Shown here: piece by piece, positions 12,432 through 30,589 of the stretch
Numbering within the stretch: position 1 is the first letter of the stretch
Layout: each line of letters begins with the position of its first letter
Source: Pseudisothecium myosuroides
Taxonomy: Eukaryota; Streptophyta; Bryopsida; Hypnales; Lembophyllaceae
Length of the DNA stretch: 64,000 nt
Direction: 5' to 3'
Assembly (NCBI GenBank): GCA_951799445.1
Contig: OX637296.1
Location: forward strand, 15,624,001-15,688,000
The notes under the pieces: generated by a model
Database searches by the model: none
Seen by the model: the letters and a program-made list of their open reading frames with translations, nothing else
What the model was told of the DNA's origin: nothing
Position numbers and translations under genes: made by a program

Positions 12432-12843
12432 TAAAGTGAAGGTGCTTATTATTAACCGACGCTTTATCAACAATCAATAGCTAGGATGTCTTAAATTCAA
12501 GAGAGTCTATGACTAATTTTCAACAATTTTCTTGGCTTCCAACCATCAATTTCTTCATTTTTGTCACGGCACATGTGCTTGGTTTGGAGTGCCAAAGTGA
12601 ACAAGAAGTACTGAAGTCTCTTAAATGAGCATTTATTGAATAGTCGAGATATTGGACACGGGTCCAGACCAACTTTGGCTTTCAAAATTCATAGTAATTT
12701 CAATACAAGCAATAAAATTACCAATTTTTTGCAATCCTCATAATTTCTATCATTGCACCTCTGAAAATATTTGCATTGCCTTGTAGTACTCTAAATCATG
12801 TCTAGAATTGCTTATTTGACTGGTTATGGGTGCCTTCACCTTA
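12432..12843 (-). mobile_element. TA-flanked family element, inverted copy F1
   Basis: The right end GGTTATGGGTGCCTTCACCTTA matches the family terminus. The left end near 12432 (ATAAAGTGAAGGTGC) is degenerate. The interior is the reverse complement of sequence at about 59730-59900 (for example GGCACATGTGCTTGGTTTGG here, CCAAACCAAGTACATGTGTC there), so it belongs to the same family as 13166-13559 and 58955-60015. Confidence 0.55.
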
Positions 12844-12984
12844 ACAAGTCTCCAATTCCATGGACTTCATCACGCAAAATCCAAGGTTCATGAATCAAGA
12901 CCATTTCGACTGCCACTTGTAGTAATTTCCTTTTTGACACAATTAAAATGCAATTGGTGGAGCTTCCAAATGAATGTGAAGGGA

Positions 12985-13113
12985 TAAGGTGAAAACATCC
13001 ATTCCCATCCTTGTACCAACACAGTACATCCTAGAATGAAAATATGCACCATTGATATATGGTGATGGAATTAAGTACATTCTCGTCAATGATATATGGA
13101 TGTTTTCACCTTA
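12985..13113. mobile_element. Small TA-flanked element F2
   Basis: 129 bp with perfect 16-bp ends TAAGGTGAAAACATCC (left) and GGATGTTTTCACCTTA (right), related to the ends of the neighbouring family members. Non-coding. Confidence 0.65.
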
Positions 13114-13165
13114 GACATCACCATGACGCAAGCCACTTACTGCAGGTGTTGAAATGTCGAGTCCG

Positions 13166-13559
13166 TAAGGTAGAAGCACCAGTAACCGATTATTTAAGCA
13201 ATTTTGGAGCAGATTGTATGCAGTATGCGGTGGTGGAAATTTTTCCCATGTAGGAAGATAAGAAATATGGGGATAGCAAAATTTTCAGAATTTTATTCCC
13301 AAAATTGAAATTACTGTGAATTTTGGGAGCCAAAAAGTACTCTTGACTAATAGCCAATGTCTAGAGTCTTTCGATTCCGATCATAACCAAACTGTCTACT
13401 TTCTTGCTCACTACTTCGGGGGCATGTGTCATGACCTTATTAGCCCCTACCTTGAAAAAGACAAAAAACACACATTCCAATGCCTTGGCTGGAAATAGCG
13501 CACTCTATAGGTTGGGGACTAGGGACTAGGCGTGATCTGTTACTGGTGCTTCTACCTTA
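13166..13559 (+). mobile_element. TA-flanked family element F3
   Basis: Left end TAAGGTAGAAGCACCAGTAA and right end the exact inverse TTACTGGTGCTTCTACCTTA. Inside, the phrases ATTTAAGCAATTTTGGAG and GCCAATGTCTAGAGTCTTTC parallel 58975-59820, making it a shortened relative of 58955-60015. It lies less than 1 kb upstream of the receptor-kinase start, so its right edge may sit in that gene's promoter. Confidence 0.75.
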
Positions 13560-14057
13560 GTCAGCATGCCCAGTGCCATCATAGTCTTCACCTCACTCCC
13601 GGACGTCCTGCAGACATGATCGACTGAGGTGAACCAGACCATTACCGCCAACTTCTCAATTCGTACAATTCCCTTCTGAAATGTCGCCCACGGGTACATG
13701 AGGGCGGAACTGGGCTGGTTCACCCTTGTCAGCGTCAGATGAAGTACGGAGCATTATTTTCTTTCTGCAGCCCTGGCTTATGCAGACTAATCAGGTTCTG
13801 AAAATCGTGCCAAGATATACAGTATGAGACTGTGGAACTCAGTTACAGCTCGATATCGTCAGGGCCAGCTAGACCTGCTTCACACCAGTCGGATGAGCAG
13901 AAACGTACCGAGCGCGCTGTGTAATCCCTGATTCGATCGTTATCTTCAACACCTGAAACGATTGTGTTGCGGAACTCTAGCTCCAGAGCTGTTTGAGCTT
14001 TCGAGCATGGCATGGTCGACGGTCTTCACATTTTCGTTGAACCGTGCAAATTTGACG

Positions 14058-19263
<5,206 letters not shown>

Positions 19264-22200
19264 GACGCAGATGATATATGTCTATATTAGATGACATACT
19301 GACATGAGTATTTTCAAGCAACAACAATCGTGCAAACATACTAGCCAAGAGAATGGCTAGTCGACCCCTCTCTCCATTGCCTATCCATCATGTTCCATCA
19401 CATTCCATTGCTTTTCATCATGCTGTCCATCACCTTTTAATATTATAATACTATTGTAGCACCTAGTCCTTACCTAGTACAATGAGTAGGGTTCAGACTT
19501 GTATTGGAGTGCCGTTAGGTGCATAATTACAATAACCAGGTGCATAGTGCCATGCAAGGTAAATATGAAGGGGGATAATCTCTATTACTAGCTAGGATCT
19601 TTTGATTATGCCAAAAAAATGTAAAATATTTAACATTGGGTAGGTGAGTAAATTTCTAAGCGGGATGGATGTCCTTTGTTTCTTTGAGAAAGAGGTGGGG
19701 TGAGAGGTGCTTCCTTGCTCTTCCTTTCGACAATGGCAATAAGAGGTCTCTACTACTACACATGTCTCGATAATATTTTGATTGAAGTATGAAGCCTTCC
19801 GGATGCAATCAAGTTGTTGCCAATTGCACTAGATTAATAAGTACTTGGCTTGGCAAAGTGTCGTTTTTGTAGGTAGTTCTAAGTAGCAACCATAACTCTA
19901 GATTCTACCATTTTAGTTTCAGATTGTATTAGTACAATCCTACTTCAAAGTCAACCAATGGTCCTGTGCATGCGATTTGTCAAAAAGACGTATTGAACTG
20001 AATGATAGGAGCGTCGTCCACTTTTGGCTTTGAGCACATTTGTTGAAGACATGTTTTCAAAGACCAAATTCAGATTGGGATGTCCAATAGTATTAGACAA
20101 AATCCTTGGTCCACTACTTTGTCTACCTTGATGTAGAGGGATATTGCCATGTCATTGTGGATTTTGTCCGTTCGATAGATGGATTCTCACTAAGAACCAA
20201 ATGTTCGGTGGAATTATATTTGTGAAAGTTCCTTTGTAATTGCATTATTATTCTGCATGGAAGCTCCTTCACAACTCGTTTCTTCTTGAACAAACCCATT
20301 TTGTCCGCAAGACAAAATTTGATATCACCTCCCAACTTGATCCCAAGCTAGCTTGTTCACTACAAGTATGGGGTAATTGTAAGAAACACTAATACTATTT
20401 TGCATCACACCTTGATTGTTTATTCTTTTTTGGCTATAACTTTTGTGTTCAGGCTCCAAATGACTTAAGATTTGTAGGTAAGGTACTCATAACTAATTTA
20501 CACATCTAATCTAATTTTTTTGCAATTTTCAAAAATGCCCTCTTGTCCAAAAATAATCCCCAATTTTATGTCACACTTGCTAAATGGAGGGTTTAGAATT
20601 ATTTAGTACTCAAAAAACAAATTTGGAGTTGAAAATCAGAAGAGATGGTCTTCTAGTAGACTTGTAGCTTTACTCTGAAGGAATTTTAAAAATAATTAAT
20701 TTTATGTGGTGTGGAAGTCCACAACTTTAGTGAACTTCTTTCATCTTGCATTTCAAAACATGTAAAGTATTATTTTAGTGGTTTTCCATGGAATTGTTAC
20801 AAATGGCCAATTATTTATTTATTTATTTATTTTTAACTAATTAAAACATTGATTTTTTTTTGAGATTTGGCACTTTTAGTTCTCCTATATAGAGAATTTT
20901 TCTATACTTTTTCTTTGGTGGCTATCTTCATCTTAAAGGTGTATCCATTGGCCATATTTAAATTTTTTTTTTTAAATTCAATTTTAAAATACCAAAGGAA
21001 AAAAAGCATGAGTAGTGTGAAATGCAACAAAATCATCATGTGTTTCTTGCAATCACCCTATGGCTTCATCTTGAATTTTGGCGGAAGTGGGTCATGACAT
21101 GGCTTAATTTCAAATAGCCATCTTTCTAGTGTGAATACTCCATTGGACAAAACCCAATCTATACCCAATGAAAATATTTGTTGCCTTGTTCATTGGTATT
21201 GGACGTCCTAGTTTAAATTAGACCTTAATTGTTGTTGCCAGTATCCCCTAACCTCTTTCATCTGGCAACTTGGGTCCAAAAGAAATGACTATGACATGAG
21301 ATAAGATAAAAGTGAATGTGTAGCAAGTGTGATAAGTGCGTAAGATTTGAGTAGTGTAATTATGAAGAGGCTTCAGTGTACATAATTCAAGAAATTACAC
21401 CAAATTGCAAACTTGGTTGCAAAATTGATCCCTACATGTTTTTGTTGAAAATGTACAATACATCTCTTGAACATGAGATCAAAAAGACAATATTGAGTAA
21501 AATTTGAAAATTCATAATTTATTTGTATAATATTCAAAAATTGCATGCTAAAAAAATCTATAATATTCTTTGAATTGCCAACAAGATTCTACAAAAACTA
21601 AAATAGTTTTATGGTAAGAACCATAATTATTTGCTTATTTAGACAATTTGAGGTGCAATTTCTTTAGTTTGCTTGTAACTTTACAGTGGAACCATTCTAG
21701 ATTGGATGTATTGGAAGTCAACTAAATTGAATGAACATAACCACCTTATTCCCCAAGTTTGGCTTCCTGCAAAAGTGGTATTGACTATAGATAGTTTTTA
21801 CAACCAGCATAGTCCATAGAACCAACATAGTTTATTGTTTAATACTAATGGAAAAACAGCTAATAGGAACTGTGCATGGTGGATTCATTAATTCTTTAAG
21901 GATCAAGCATTTATATTTTGGAATAATGGATGAATGCAAGCACATTCTAAGCCTACAAAAATATATTTTTCAAAAATATAATTTTTTGTAAACTCTTTAC
22001 AAATAAAGCTTATGTCAGTTCTTTAACATTTGCACAATATAGATTTTGAAAACTTTGTTTTGCAAATATTATATAATTCCAAGGATACTAGTAGGTTTGG
22101 ATTTAAAAAACAACTATAATTTTCAAATTTTCAGTTCAACAAATGACCCCTCAAAATTGACTTTCATTAGACTTTGAACATTTATTGAATAAAAAAATAA

Positions 22201-23640
22201 AATAAAAATCTTTAAAAATTAATTTCATTTGAATTTAACTTTTAAAAACTTAATTTTTGAGCTTGAAAGAATTTTTTTGGTGAAAATCACAATCATTAAA
22301 TGAAAAATCAATTTAAGAAGGAATTTGTCTTCAAATTTAATTGAAAATATCTAAAAAATATCTAAAATTATTAATATGATTTTTAGATCATATTTTACAA
22401 ATTTTGTTTGAAAGTTGTCTTTAATTATTATTCTAAGTTGCATTTTATAATACATCTTCACCAGTTTGGAATTTGACTATCCTTTGGTCTTTAAGGGGTT
22501 AAGTAGATGATAAGATGAATATGTCTTTGGACTTTAGAGTTAGATACAAGGGTTATATATTAAAGTCTATATTATATTGATATTATTATATGGAAGGAAG
22601 AAATCCTATGTAGGACCAAAAACAAATGATTCAATAGTTGTTGTAAGAAAGGCGTTAAACTAATATGGTTTCAATTGAATTATGAAGGGACTAATTAATT
22701 TTTACTCTAATTTATTAGGAAAATAATTGAGGATTGCAAAATTTATAAAAGTTTTGTATGAAATCATAGAAGAAATAACCTACCCTTCTTTTTGTTAAAA
22801 ATGATAAAAAAATATGAAAAATTTGTTTTTATAAATGTAGGATTTTGTAGATATATTTTTAAAGATGTTTACAATGGATTTCTTAGAGATTTAAACCTTA
22901 TAATGCAAAGATCATAAACTCTAATTGCATAATATTTGGTTTGACTTTCATAACCCTCCAATTTCAATGTCCATTTTCATCCCAAAATTTTATCCCAAAA
23001 AATATCTCCCTAGTTGAGGCTATTATACATTTAGTTGATCAAAAAGCGTAGTAATCATGTCATAGATCTCAATATTCAAAAAATTCTAGAATTTATTATC
23101 AGAAATAAAATTGTTGCATACAATAGTGTAATTGAATTTTCATTTAATTTTCATCAATTCATCACATTTTATCCAAATGTTTACACCAAGTATTAAACCA
23201 ATTCATCCAAATCAATATAAGACACGTTGTACTATTCAAAGATTTTTTCTAATTAAATTAATTTATAAAGTAAATAGTATTATTCTAGGCAAATATTGAA
23301 CATTTTTTTTAATTTTTCTTCTAAATTTTTTTGGGATATAATATCTTTGCAGTGTAGAAATTAATGACCATTTAATATGATTTTTATAAAATGAATGGAA
23401 TTTTGGAACAAAAACTATTTTTGTATACGACACTTCCTATAATTGGACAATGACTTTAAAAAAAGAAAATTTGAAAAAAAAATGAAAAATGGGAAATGGC
23501 CCTCAAAATCGAAAAAAAAATGCACAATGTTTTTACCCTCAAAGGACATGGAGAACCAACACAATCCTTGAAACTTGCAGAAAATCATACTTTAAATAAT
23601 AGAAAATACAATTGTATTAGATATTTACATGATTTAAGTG
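19264..23640. other. Gene-free AT-rich stretch after the receptor kinase
   Basis: No supported gene. The first kilobase may include the receptor kinase 3' UTR. A family-type TTAA terminus (CTTTAAGGGG-TTAA, 22489-22502) appears to be the right end of a TTAA-bounded element whose left end I could not place. The rest is AT-rich with short homopolymer runs and a TTTA run near 20812-20832. Confidence 0.5.
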
Positions 23641-23659
23641 TTACACATAATTATACACC

Positions 23660-23800
23660 TTAGAACCTTTTAGAAGTATTGAAGAAGTTTCTTAGAAAGG
23701 AGCTTGCATGTAGTAGGAAGCTTCTTGAAAAGCTTCCTTCATAGAGACTACTTATGTAATAATTTTAGTTTATAGAAGCTTCTTGATAGTAGTGTATAAG
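23660..23800. promoter_or_regulatory. Cluster of heat-shock-element-like motifs
   Basis: Alternating GAA/TTC triplets occur three times within about 120 bp: GAAGTTTCTTAGAAAG, GGAAGCTTCTTGAAAAGCTT (continuing CC) and TAGAAGCTTCTTG. The spacing fits the nGAAnnTTCnnGAA heat-shock-factor consensus. No gene lies downstream within 3 kb. A cluster like this is known from some plant Copia LTRs, so an LTR remnant is possible but not shown. Confidence 0.35.
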
Positions 23801-26800
23801 AAAGTTGATGTTGAGGTGAGTTTTAGTCTCAATAACACATCTCTTGAACCTTTAGTTTCTTGCTTTAGCTACTCTCTTGCACTCTTTCTTGAAATCCAAG
23901 ATCAAATCTTATCTTAAAGAACCTACACTGGTTTTGTGTCTATTTTTTGTGTAACACTCAGAGTAGTTGTGTCATAGATCGATACTAATTGTTTAATTTT
24001 CAAATGAAAAAAGAAGCTACAATATTTTACAATTCATTATATGGGACTTTATTTTATTTAAGATCAAATATAGTATAATCCACTGAAGCTCTTGAGATTA
24101 GATAGAGATACATTCAAATATCAATACATGATTGCAAACACAAGTCAAGGTCAAGATTGAGGTATTTCTATAGGATGCTGAGCATAGAGTGTAATCATTG
24201 TACATTTTGATACTTGCTAACCACTTTCATCCAATGATTGGAAAACCCCAGCAATTAGGTCAAAGACTCAAAGTTAGTTGGTGAAAGTGGGAAAAAATCC
24301 GGTTGCATTTGAAAATAAAAGATGCAAAATTGGAAAGAAATTTGTAGCGGGTTGAAAATCAACTAGTACTTTTCAAAAATTGGAGGATATTTAACTTGCT
24401 TCCTTTCAATACTTGGTGAATTTCAGTTACCATAGAAAAATTTCCACTAGTTAATATTTGGCAAGACAAGGGTCAAATGTGGAGGGTATCAATTTGGGGC
24501 CAAGATATACTGGTATAGACCTTGGGCGTTTTTAGGGTTAGGGTGCCGCACCTTGTTGGCGCACGCCAGGTCCTGCCTTTTACCACAGTTCATGTAGTTC
24601 CACCTAGCCTCCCGGTCCTCCCATAGCTCCTACCTCAAGCTTGTAGCCGTTAGTGTGAATTGGGAAGAACATAGATGTTGTAGATCGGTTTAAAAAGTAT
24701 ATTCATTTCTTACTTTGATACAATGGATCCTATGCTTAATGCGTTAGCTGGTCACTTAATCCTTCAACATGAACTAAATGATGCTCAAAAAAATCTAGAA
24801 AGGTACCATAATAATTTGTTGGTTATCTAGGTGGCAAGCCGTCACTACTTTGTGAAAATTCCTTGAAATTTGTCTTTATTTATTTGCATAAAACTTAAGG
24901 ATAGTTGCAAGAAACACTTCACATTTTTCCGTCAAAACTACGTTTTTTGGCCATAGGACTGGCATAACTATGTAGTACTACCAATACTACGTTTTAGAAG
25001 CGCCCTGGCAAATTTGAACCCTTGATTGAAGGCGCTTGCAGATTTGAACCGTCGATGCAGTACTATGTTGTACTATGCGGTACTACAGAGTATTATGAAG
25101 TACTACAGAAGCCACTGGGAGCAGAAAATAGCAGAAAAGGGGTCTGTGGAGTTTTTTTTATAAAAAAAGTCATTTTGCTTAAGAAGACTACGCTCGCATT
25201 GCACCAAAAAATTCATGAAGGAAATTTTTTCCCTCTTTATAGCTTTCGCGCAAAGGAAGGTCACTTTGACCCCATGTGTGCAACCGACATGTTGCTATTT
25301 TCAGAAAAACTCATTGTCAGCCCTTGTAATGTTAGTAGACCTCCAACATGTCCAATTTGTGGCTTCAAATTTGCATTTTGGGGTCAAAAATAGGACTAAA
25401 ACCCCCCAAAATGGCCAAGGTAGACACCCAATTGGGTGCAGGTTAAAAATAATAAACTAATTTTAAAAAATTCAAAAAAATTACTCAATGTTTGCAACTT
25501 TAGCATCTACCTTCATTCCAAATTTCATGCCAAATGGACAAACAATGCCAAAGTTATGAGCAAAATGCCAATTTCCAAGGGCAAGGGGACAAGAAATAGG
25601 ACAAGTGTTCTTGCAATCACCCTTAAGTTTTTGTAAAGATGGTGCTTCTATTTCTGAATTGTTTGCTAAATTGTACAACTTCAGATTTATTTATTTTCTC
25701 TATTTCTTGGCTAAATTCTACACATGCTTTTATAATTGTCTAAGATTTTTTTAGTATAAATTTGTTGATATCTCTACTAATGAGTCTATTGTAAAAACAA
25801 AGATGGCTTCTATTAGGATGTGCTTCCTTCTTGACTCTTGTGACTTGAATTACGACACATTTAATCCAACTATAGGTTTCTATGCCTTCTTCAAATTTGG
25901 CTTCCAAGTTGTTACCTTTGTGGCTTGCCTAGCAAAATTAGGGGTTCTAAATTCTACAACATTGATATGGTAAGGGATCCTATACATGCTGATTTGGAAG
26001 CTATCTTTATATTTCAAAAGTTTTATGCTAAGGTGGTTAATATGGCTTTAGAGGCTAGCATTTAAGAGAAGAGTGGAGTCTCCAAAAGACCTTTAGATTT
26101 GCACCAAAAGTGAAAACAATTGTTGAATAATTTTTATTTTTAAAAATTGTATACTAGTTTGGACGACCATTGCCCATATTAAAGTGTGATTTTTTTCAAA
26201 AATAATAATTTATTTATTTATTATTTATTTATTTAATTCAAGCCAACATTGTTCACTACTGAATTCAACTTCCCAAAGGGAAGCAACCCAAATGAGGCCC
26301 CATTTTTTTCTTAATGATTTGAAGATAATAATGTCATTGATGCTTTTAAAGTCCTTAACCTAGTTCACATGCCTCATATGTAAATTGGTTTATTATCATG
26401 AGGTGCTGTAGAACTTGATCTTTTTTTGCAACAATACAAGCAAAAGAAAAGCCAAGGAAGAACTTCTCTCGATAGATGCAATAGCTTGTAAGTAGGCATT
26501 TTTTATTTTCAAGTTGTAAGGAAGTATGAAGTGGATGGATAGAACTCTTAGAGATATATGAGCTTCAATTAGTTGGAATCCATCTTTAAAATTGGAGTAT
26601 CCTAACCTACTAAACCTTGCTAAAATTGCGAAGTGTTAATGTGCGAAGACTGCGATATGTGAAATGGCTATTTCTGTGCAGAATAATATCAAGCAAAAGC
26701 GTTGAAATTGCATAACAACATCAAATTTGGATAGTATCACACAATTGACCTTGGAAGAACCAAACAAAGACTTTAACAACATACTAGAGGATGCCATAAT

Positions 26801-26817
26801 CTTCTAAAGGAATTCTA
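23801..26817. other. Gene-free stretch with short simple repeats
   Basis: No supported gene. TACTAC/GTACTA phrases recur between about 24970 and 25105 and give spurious short open frames. TTTATTTA runs occur near 26208-26235. A TTTAGGG-TTAGGG fragment at about 24530 is too short to be telomeric. Confidence 0.5.
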
Positions 26818-27314
26818 CTAAGTTTTGCCATTTATGTACCAATCCTAAGCAATACTTTCTAGGGGCAACAGAAGAACTATTTGAAGAAGGTGAAAACTTT
26901 GATTCCTAAACTCTTTTGATTTCTTGCAAACTTTTCATTATTATTCACAACTCCATCTTGGACGAGTTGGGAGGATCTTTGGCTTTTTAATAGTGAAGGG
27001 CTTTGTTAGATTCAATTCCTGCCAAGGATGCAATGTTAATTAGTACTTTCATTTTGGAATTTTATTTTACATCACAAGAATTTTGCAATTAAGTTGATGC
27101 CAATTTAATTGTGGAGGAAATTGACCGGTGAGAAATTGATATTGCGGGAAATAAACCGATACTTCTTGTGATTAAGAGGATGCAACCGGTGACCATTGGA
27201 AAAAAACAGTCCATTTTCGTGGAAGCAGGAAAGCAGCTGAGGACCTCCAACAATTTCCCGAACACTCAAGTTACAACCAAGTCAACGTGACTTCATCGTC
27301 CCATTTTATGGTTA
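26818..27314. repeat. Dispersed repeat A, copy 2, next to the AIG1-like gene
   Basis: Aligns with 5706-6226 from AAGTTTTGCCATTTAT to the CCCATTTTxTGGTTA end in the same orientation. It ends about 165 bp before the ATG of the AIG1-like gene, so it may supply part of that gene's promoter or 5' UTR. Confidence 0.75.
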
Positions 27315-27478
27315 ATTAATTAAGCTTAGTCTGCTTCAACTCTCACTGTTTGCTTCTCTTGCGCCCCGTCTTGCGCTTGCAACTCGAGCTTCTCCGTCGC
27401 AGACTCGCGGCAGCAGCTCGAGCTCTGCACAAGCCATTTGCTCCACGGATCCCGCCCACAAGGATCTTCGCGGAGGCC

Positions 27479-30109
27479 ATGGCCAGCACAAGCGGCGGCC
27501 GTCAGCATGACTCCATAACTTCAACCACGCCGTCCCCCGACGCTTGTTTCACATTCCATCTCGATGTACTGTACTGTACATCTTCCTCCCCGTCCTCTCC
27601 TTTGTCCCGTTTCCTTTCTCTTCTCTTCTTCTTATTGATTGATCGATCGATCATGTGGCCGCTACAAATTTTCTTACAGTTTTTGATAAATTTTCGGGGT
27701 ATAATGCTGACATTTTATGATAGTTTTCATTAAAAAGTACTCAGTATTAAGAAAATGAATAGAGCGAGAGTAGAGATTCGAGTCTGTGTGATCACATCTC
27801 TTTACATTGGTTTTTCGGGATTGGTGAATACGCGATGGTTGTAGAAGTCTTTGCAGGTGCGGTTGTTTCGTCTTCTTGATAGTGTTGCGTTTGTTGAGGA
27901 ATTGCGTCCACTGTTGGGGTGATAACTAAAAAACAGTTGTCCAAAAATAAATAATCGATTCGGAAGTTTAAAAAAACTTTATTGCCTTTTAAGAAGAAGC
28001 ACGAGTAATATGTGCGGCGCAAGTCACGAGTCTTTTTACCATCTTCTCGTTGATCAATGCTGACCAGAAAGACTCCTGTGTAAGCAGATATCTATATATC
28101 TATCTTTTGCTGGCATTTCAGCGAACAGGCTTCGACAATGCCCCAAGCTTGGGAATTCGGCTGGTACTTTAAGGTGTGTAATGCCGTCTTTCACTTGGAT
28201 CAAGAACATTATTTTCTTAGCAACTTCTGCTATCAACTTAGAACATTTATTCAACTCAGGAACTTGGTTCCATATGCTTACAAGCTGAATACCCATGCTC
28301 TTGATTTCTTCATTGTGTGGATCTCAGGTCAACTTATGGAATTCAGAAGTTCTTACAATTTGATGGTTGTGATCTTGATACTCATAGCTCTTGAAGCTAA
28401 GGAAGTGGTGTTGTTCACTTCGTCTGTGCAGTTTTTGACGTTCTGCGGCTTTGCATTTCAAATGGTTGCTTTAATGGCCTCTTTTGTCTCTCATCTCATG
28501 CCCGAGGTACGAAGGATAAAATACTGGCTTATCAATAGCTACCAAGATCTAAATAGCATTAGGTTCTATTTAATAATGGATTAATGTGGTTATTTGAATT
28601 TTTATAGGTTTGTCGGACATGGAGTATAGTCATGGAGATGCTAGTATCTATGAGGAAATCATAGTCACTAGCATCTGATATTCAATATGCAGCATCGAAA
28701 TTTGGGCAATTCGGGCAATAGCCTTCCTCTATATTCATAATCAAGGATCTCGCCATGTGAGGACAGGTACGAATGTTGAAGCGAACAGCAAATGATATGT
28801 CATGTGCCGGCTTCGAAATTGCCAATGTTACCACTCTTGTGTACTGGACGGTAATCTTCTGGGCGTCAGACCCTGTTAAACTGGGTTGGCGAAAGGCTGC
28901 ACACAAGACACTGCACCAGGGACTGTATGTATTTGCTGACAACTATATTGTACTTTCACCTGGCAGTTTAAATTCTCTCTTGCTCAAGGGCTCGATTGCA
29001 GGGTGGTAGTGTTCCTTTATGGTTATCATTGATAACCTACATTGGGAATGCTGGCATCGCTTGGGCCAACCTCCTCATAACAGAGAGGACTTTCAGGTAT
29101 CTGACTGTGGCTCTTTGTTCAGCGCGCATTTGTCTGCATGTATCAGTATTTTTCGATCTAAGTCTGCAAGAAGCTTCCAGTGCAGGAACAAGCGTCTCGA
29201 GTGCTCCCCACAACACTATCAGTTATCCTGTTGCATTACTTAACACGTGGATTTAGTTGTTTGTAAATTTGAATGGCCTGTGTTTCGATAATATTGAAAT
29301 CAATTCTTGCTGAAGAATCCAGTGAGTGCTAATGGTAGCTAGTATCTGCTTTGAATGAAAACAGGTGATTGTATGATGCCTAATTTTCGGTTATAAGAAG
29401 GTTTAAGTGTGTCTTTGATTTGATATTCTTCTGAACTGAGACCTAGTTTGGTCAAACTTGGTCTCAGTTCACTCTTGTTATCAAGCCCTTCAGAAGTTTA
29501 CAGGGAATCCAATTGTGAGGTTGTGATTGAGATGTGCTGGCTGTGCTATATTCATCTAGAAGTGCTGTACATGCTAATCCACCTCCTTGGTTTCTGATGC
29601 TGAATTGGGAGGGTTTGGTGGGCTCAGGAGACCATCTCTTTATATAACCATATTGTTTATGGTCGGCTATGGCTTTTGGGTGCACGTTTGTGAAGCGCGA
29701 AACGAGGTATGCGATTATCCTTATTTCTATATCGCAAATTTAACCCTTGGTTGCAATCTCTCTGGAATCCTGGGAGTCGGTTTTGGGTAATTGATTTCAT
29801 ACTAATCGTAGAGTATAATTTAAGATACAGATGCTCTCGCTACCAAGTCGTTTTGTGAATTTCTATTCTGAGATATGCGGACACCTCTCTGCTCTGATAT
29901 TTTTTAAGCCATCTGATGGTGGTTGAAACGGTGAATGTTGTTTTGGGCAGGACTTTCCACATCCTTTTGCAAAGCCTTTACAACAACCTGACGGCTCAAT
30001 AATAGTTTCTTCCCTAGCTTTTGCATTTGTCTTGCTTTTCCACAAGCTTGGGTCTTGGTTAGCTAGTCGTGACACCTCCCCGCTGGCTAGAAAGATAAAA
30101 CTGATTTAA
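27479..30109 (+). CDS. FAR-17a/AIG1-like multi-pass membrane protein, 7 exons
   Basis: Predicted 229-aa membrane protein of the FAR-17a/AIG1 family (animal AIG1 and ADTRP are threonine hydrolases of fatty-acid esters of hydroxy fatty acids). Exons: 27479-27565, 28129-28173, 28432-28506, 28767-28924, 29010-29096, 29628-29706, 29951-30109 (TAA); all GT-AG with matching phases. The segment 28174-28431 is open in frame but best read as an intron: removing it joins GWYFK to FLTFCGFAFQ and restores the family's WKFLTF block. The family's catalytic Thr corresponds to T47 (FLT), and the His to H119 (TLHQGLVP); both are present. Further signatures are FEIANVTTLVYW, YGFWVHVCEARNEDFPHP and a last TM segment. 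Length agrees with animal members (about 238 aa). The least certain part is exon 1. The plant substrate is unknown. Confidence 0.78.
29432..29471. repeat. Near-perfect 40-nt hairpin in the AIG1-like gene, intron 5
   Basis: TGAACTGAGACC tAGTTTG gt CAAACTt GGTCTCAGTTCA folds into a stem of about 18 pairs with a minimal loop, inside the intron between exons 5 and 6. Confidence 0.8.
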
Positions 30110-30589
30110 CTTCCACATCCTCGAAAATGTGACCCAGGATCCTTCTTTGTGCCATAAAAAAGTTTCAAGAATATTCCGCATGTAAAGAGCATGCTTCTAG
30201 TTCAATCAGCTTTTGGACTTATTCTGTTCCATCAGGTACTGGTCATGGTGGGTTGTAAGCGGAGAATGCTCTCTCTTGCATATTGCTTTCTACGTTTTGC
30301 CACCGATGCTGTGATAATTACTAGGTGGCTGCGTTGCATATACTGTAGTCTGTTTCTGTTTGTACGCCTCTGTTGCATTCATGTGCACTCACAAAACCGA
30401 GTTTGTAATATCTGCATTGAAAGAACCACACCTTGAGAAAGAGTGAATTAAAGATAAACGTACAAAGTTGGGGTACCAGGTATGTCGCTGCACACTTTCA
30501 TAAATCAATTTCAACATCATCCCAAACTCATCATTTTTAAAGTTGCTAAAGGTATTTGTCTATTGAGTCTTTGATCTAGTAAGTTTGTA

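Noticed and set aside
20123..20335. Possible retroelement fragment on the minus strand
   Set aside because: Translation of neighbouring frames gave no reverse transcriptase, integrase or gag motif; stops are frequent.
24525..24550. Telomere-like TTTAGGG sequence
   Set aside because: Only about one and a half units; no array, so not an interstitial telomere.
25022..25393. 123-codon frame with repeated Tyr residues
   Set aside because: The Tyr-rich start comes from a TACTAC/GTACTA simple repeat and the rest shows no domain.
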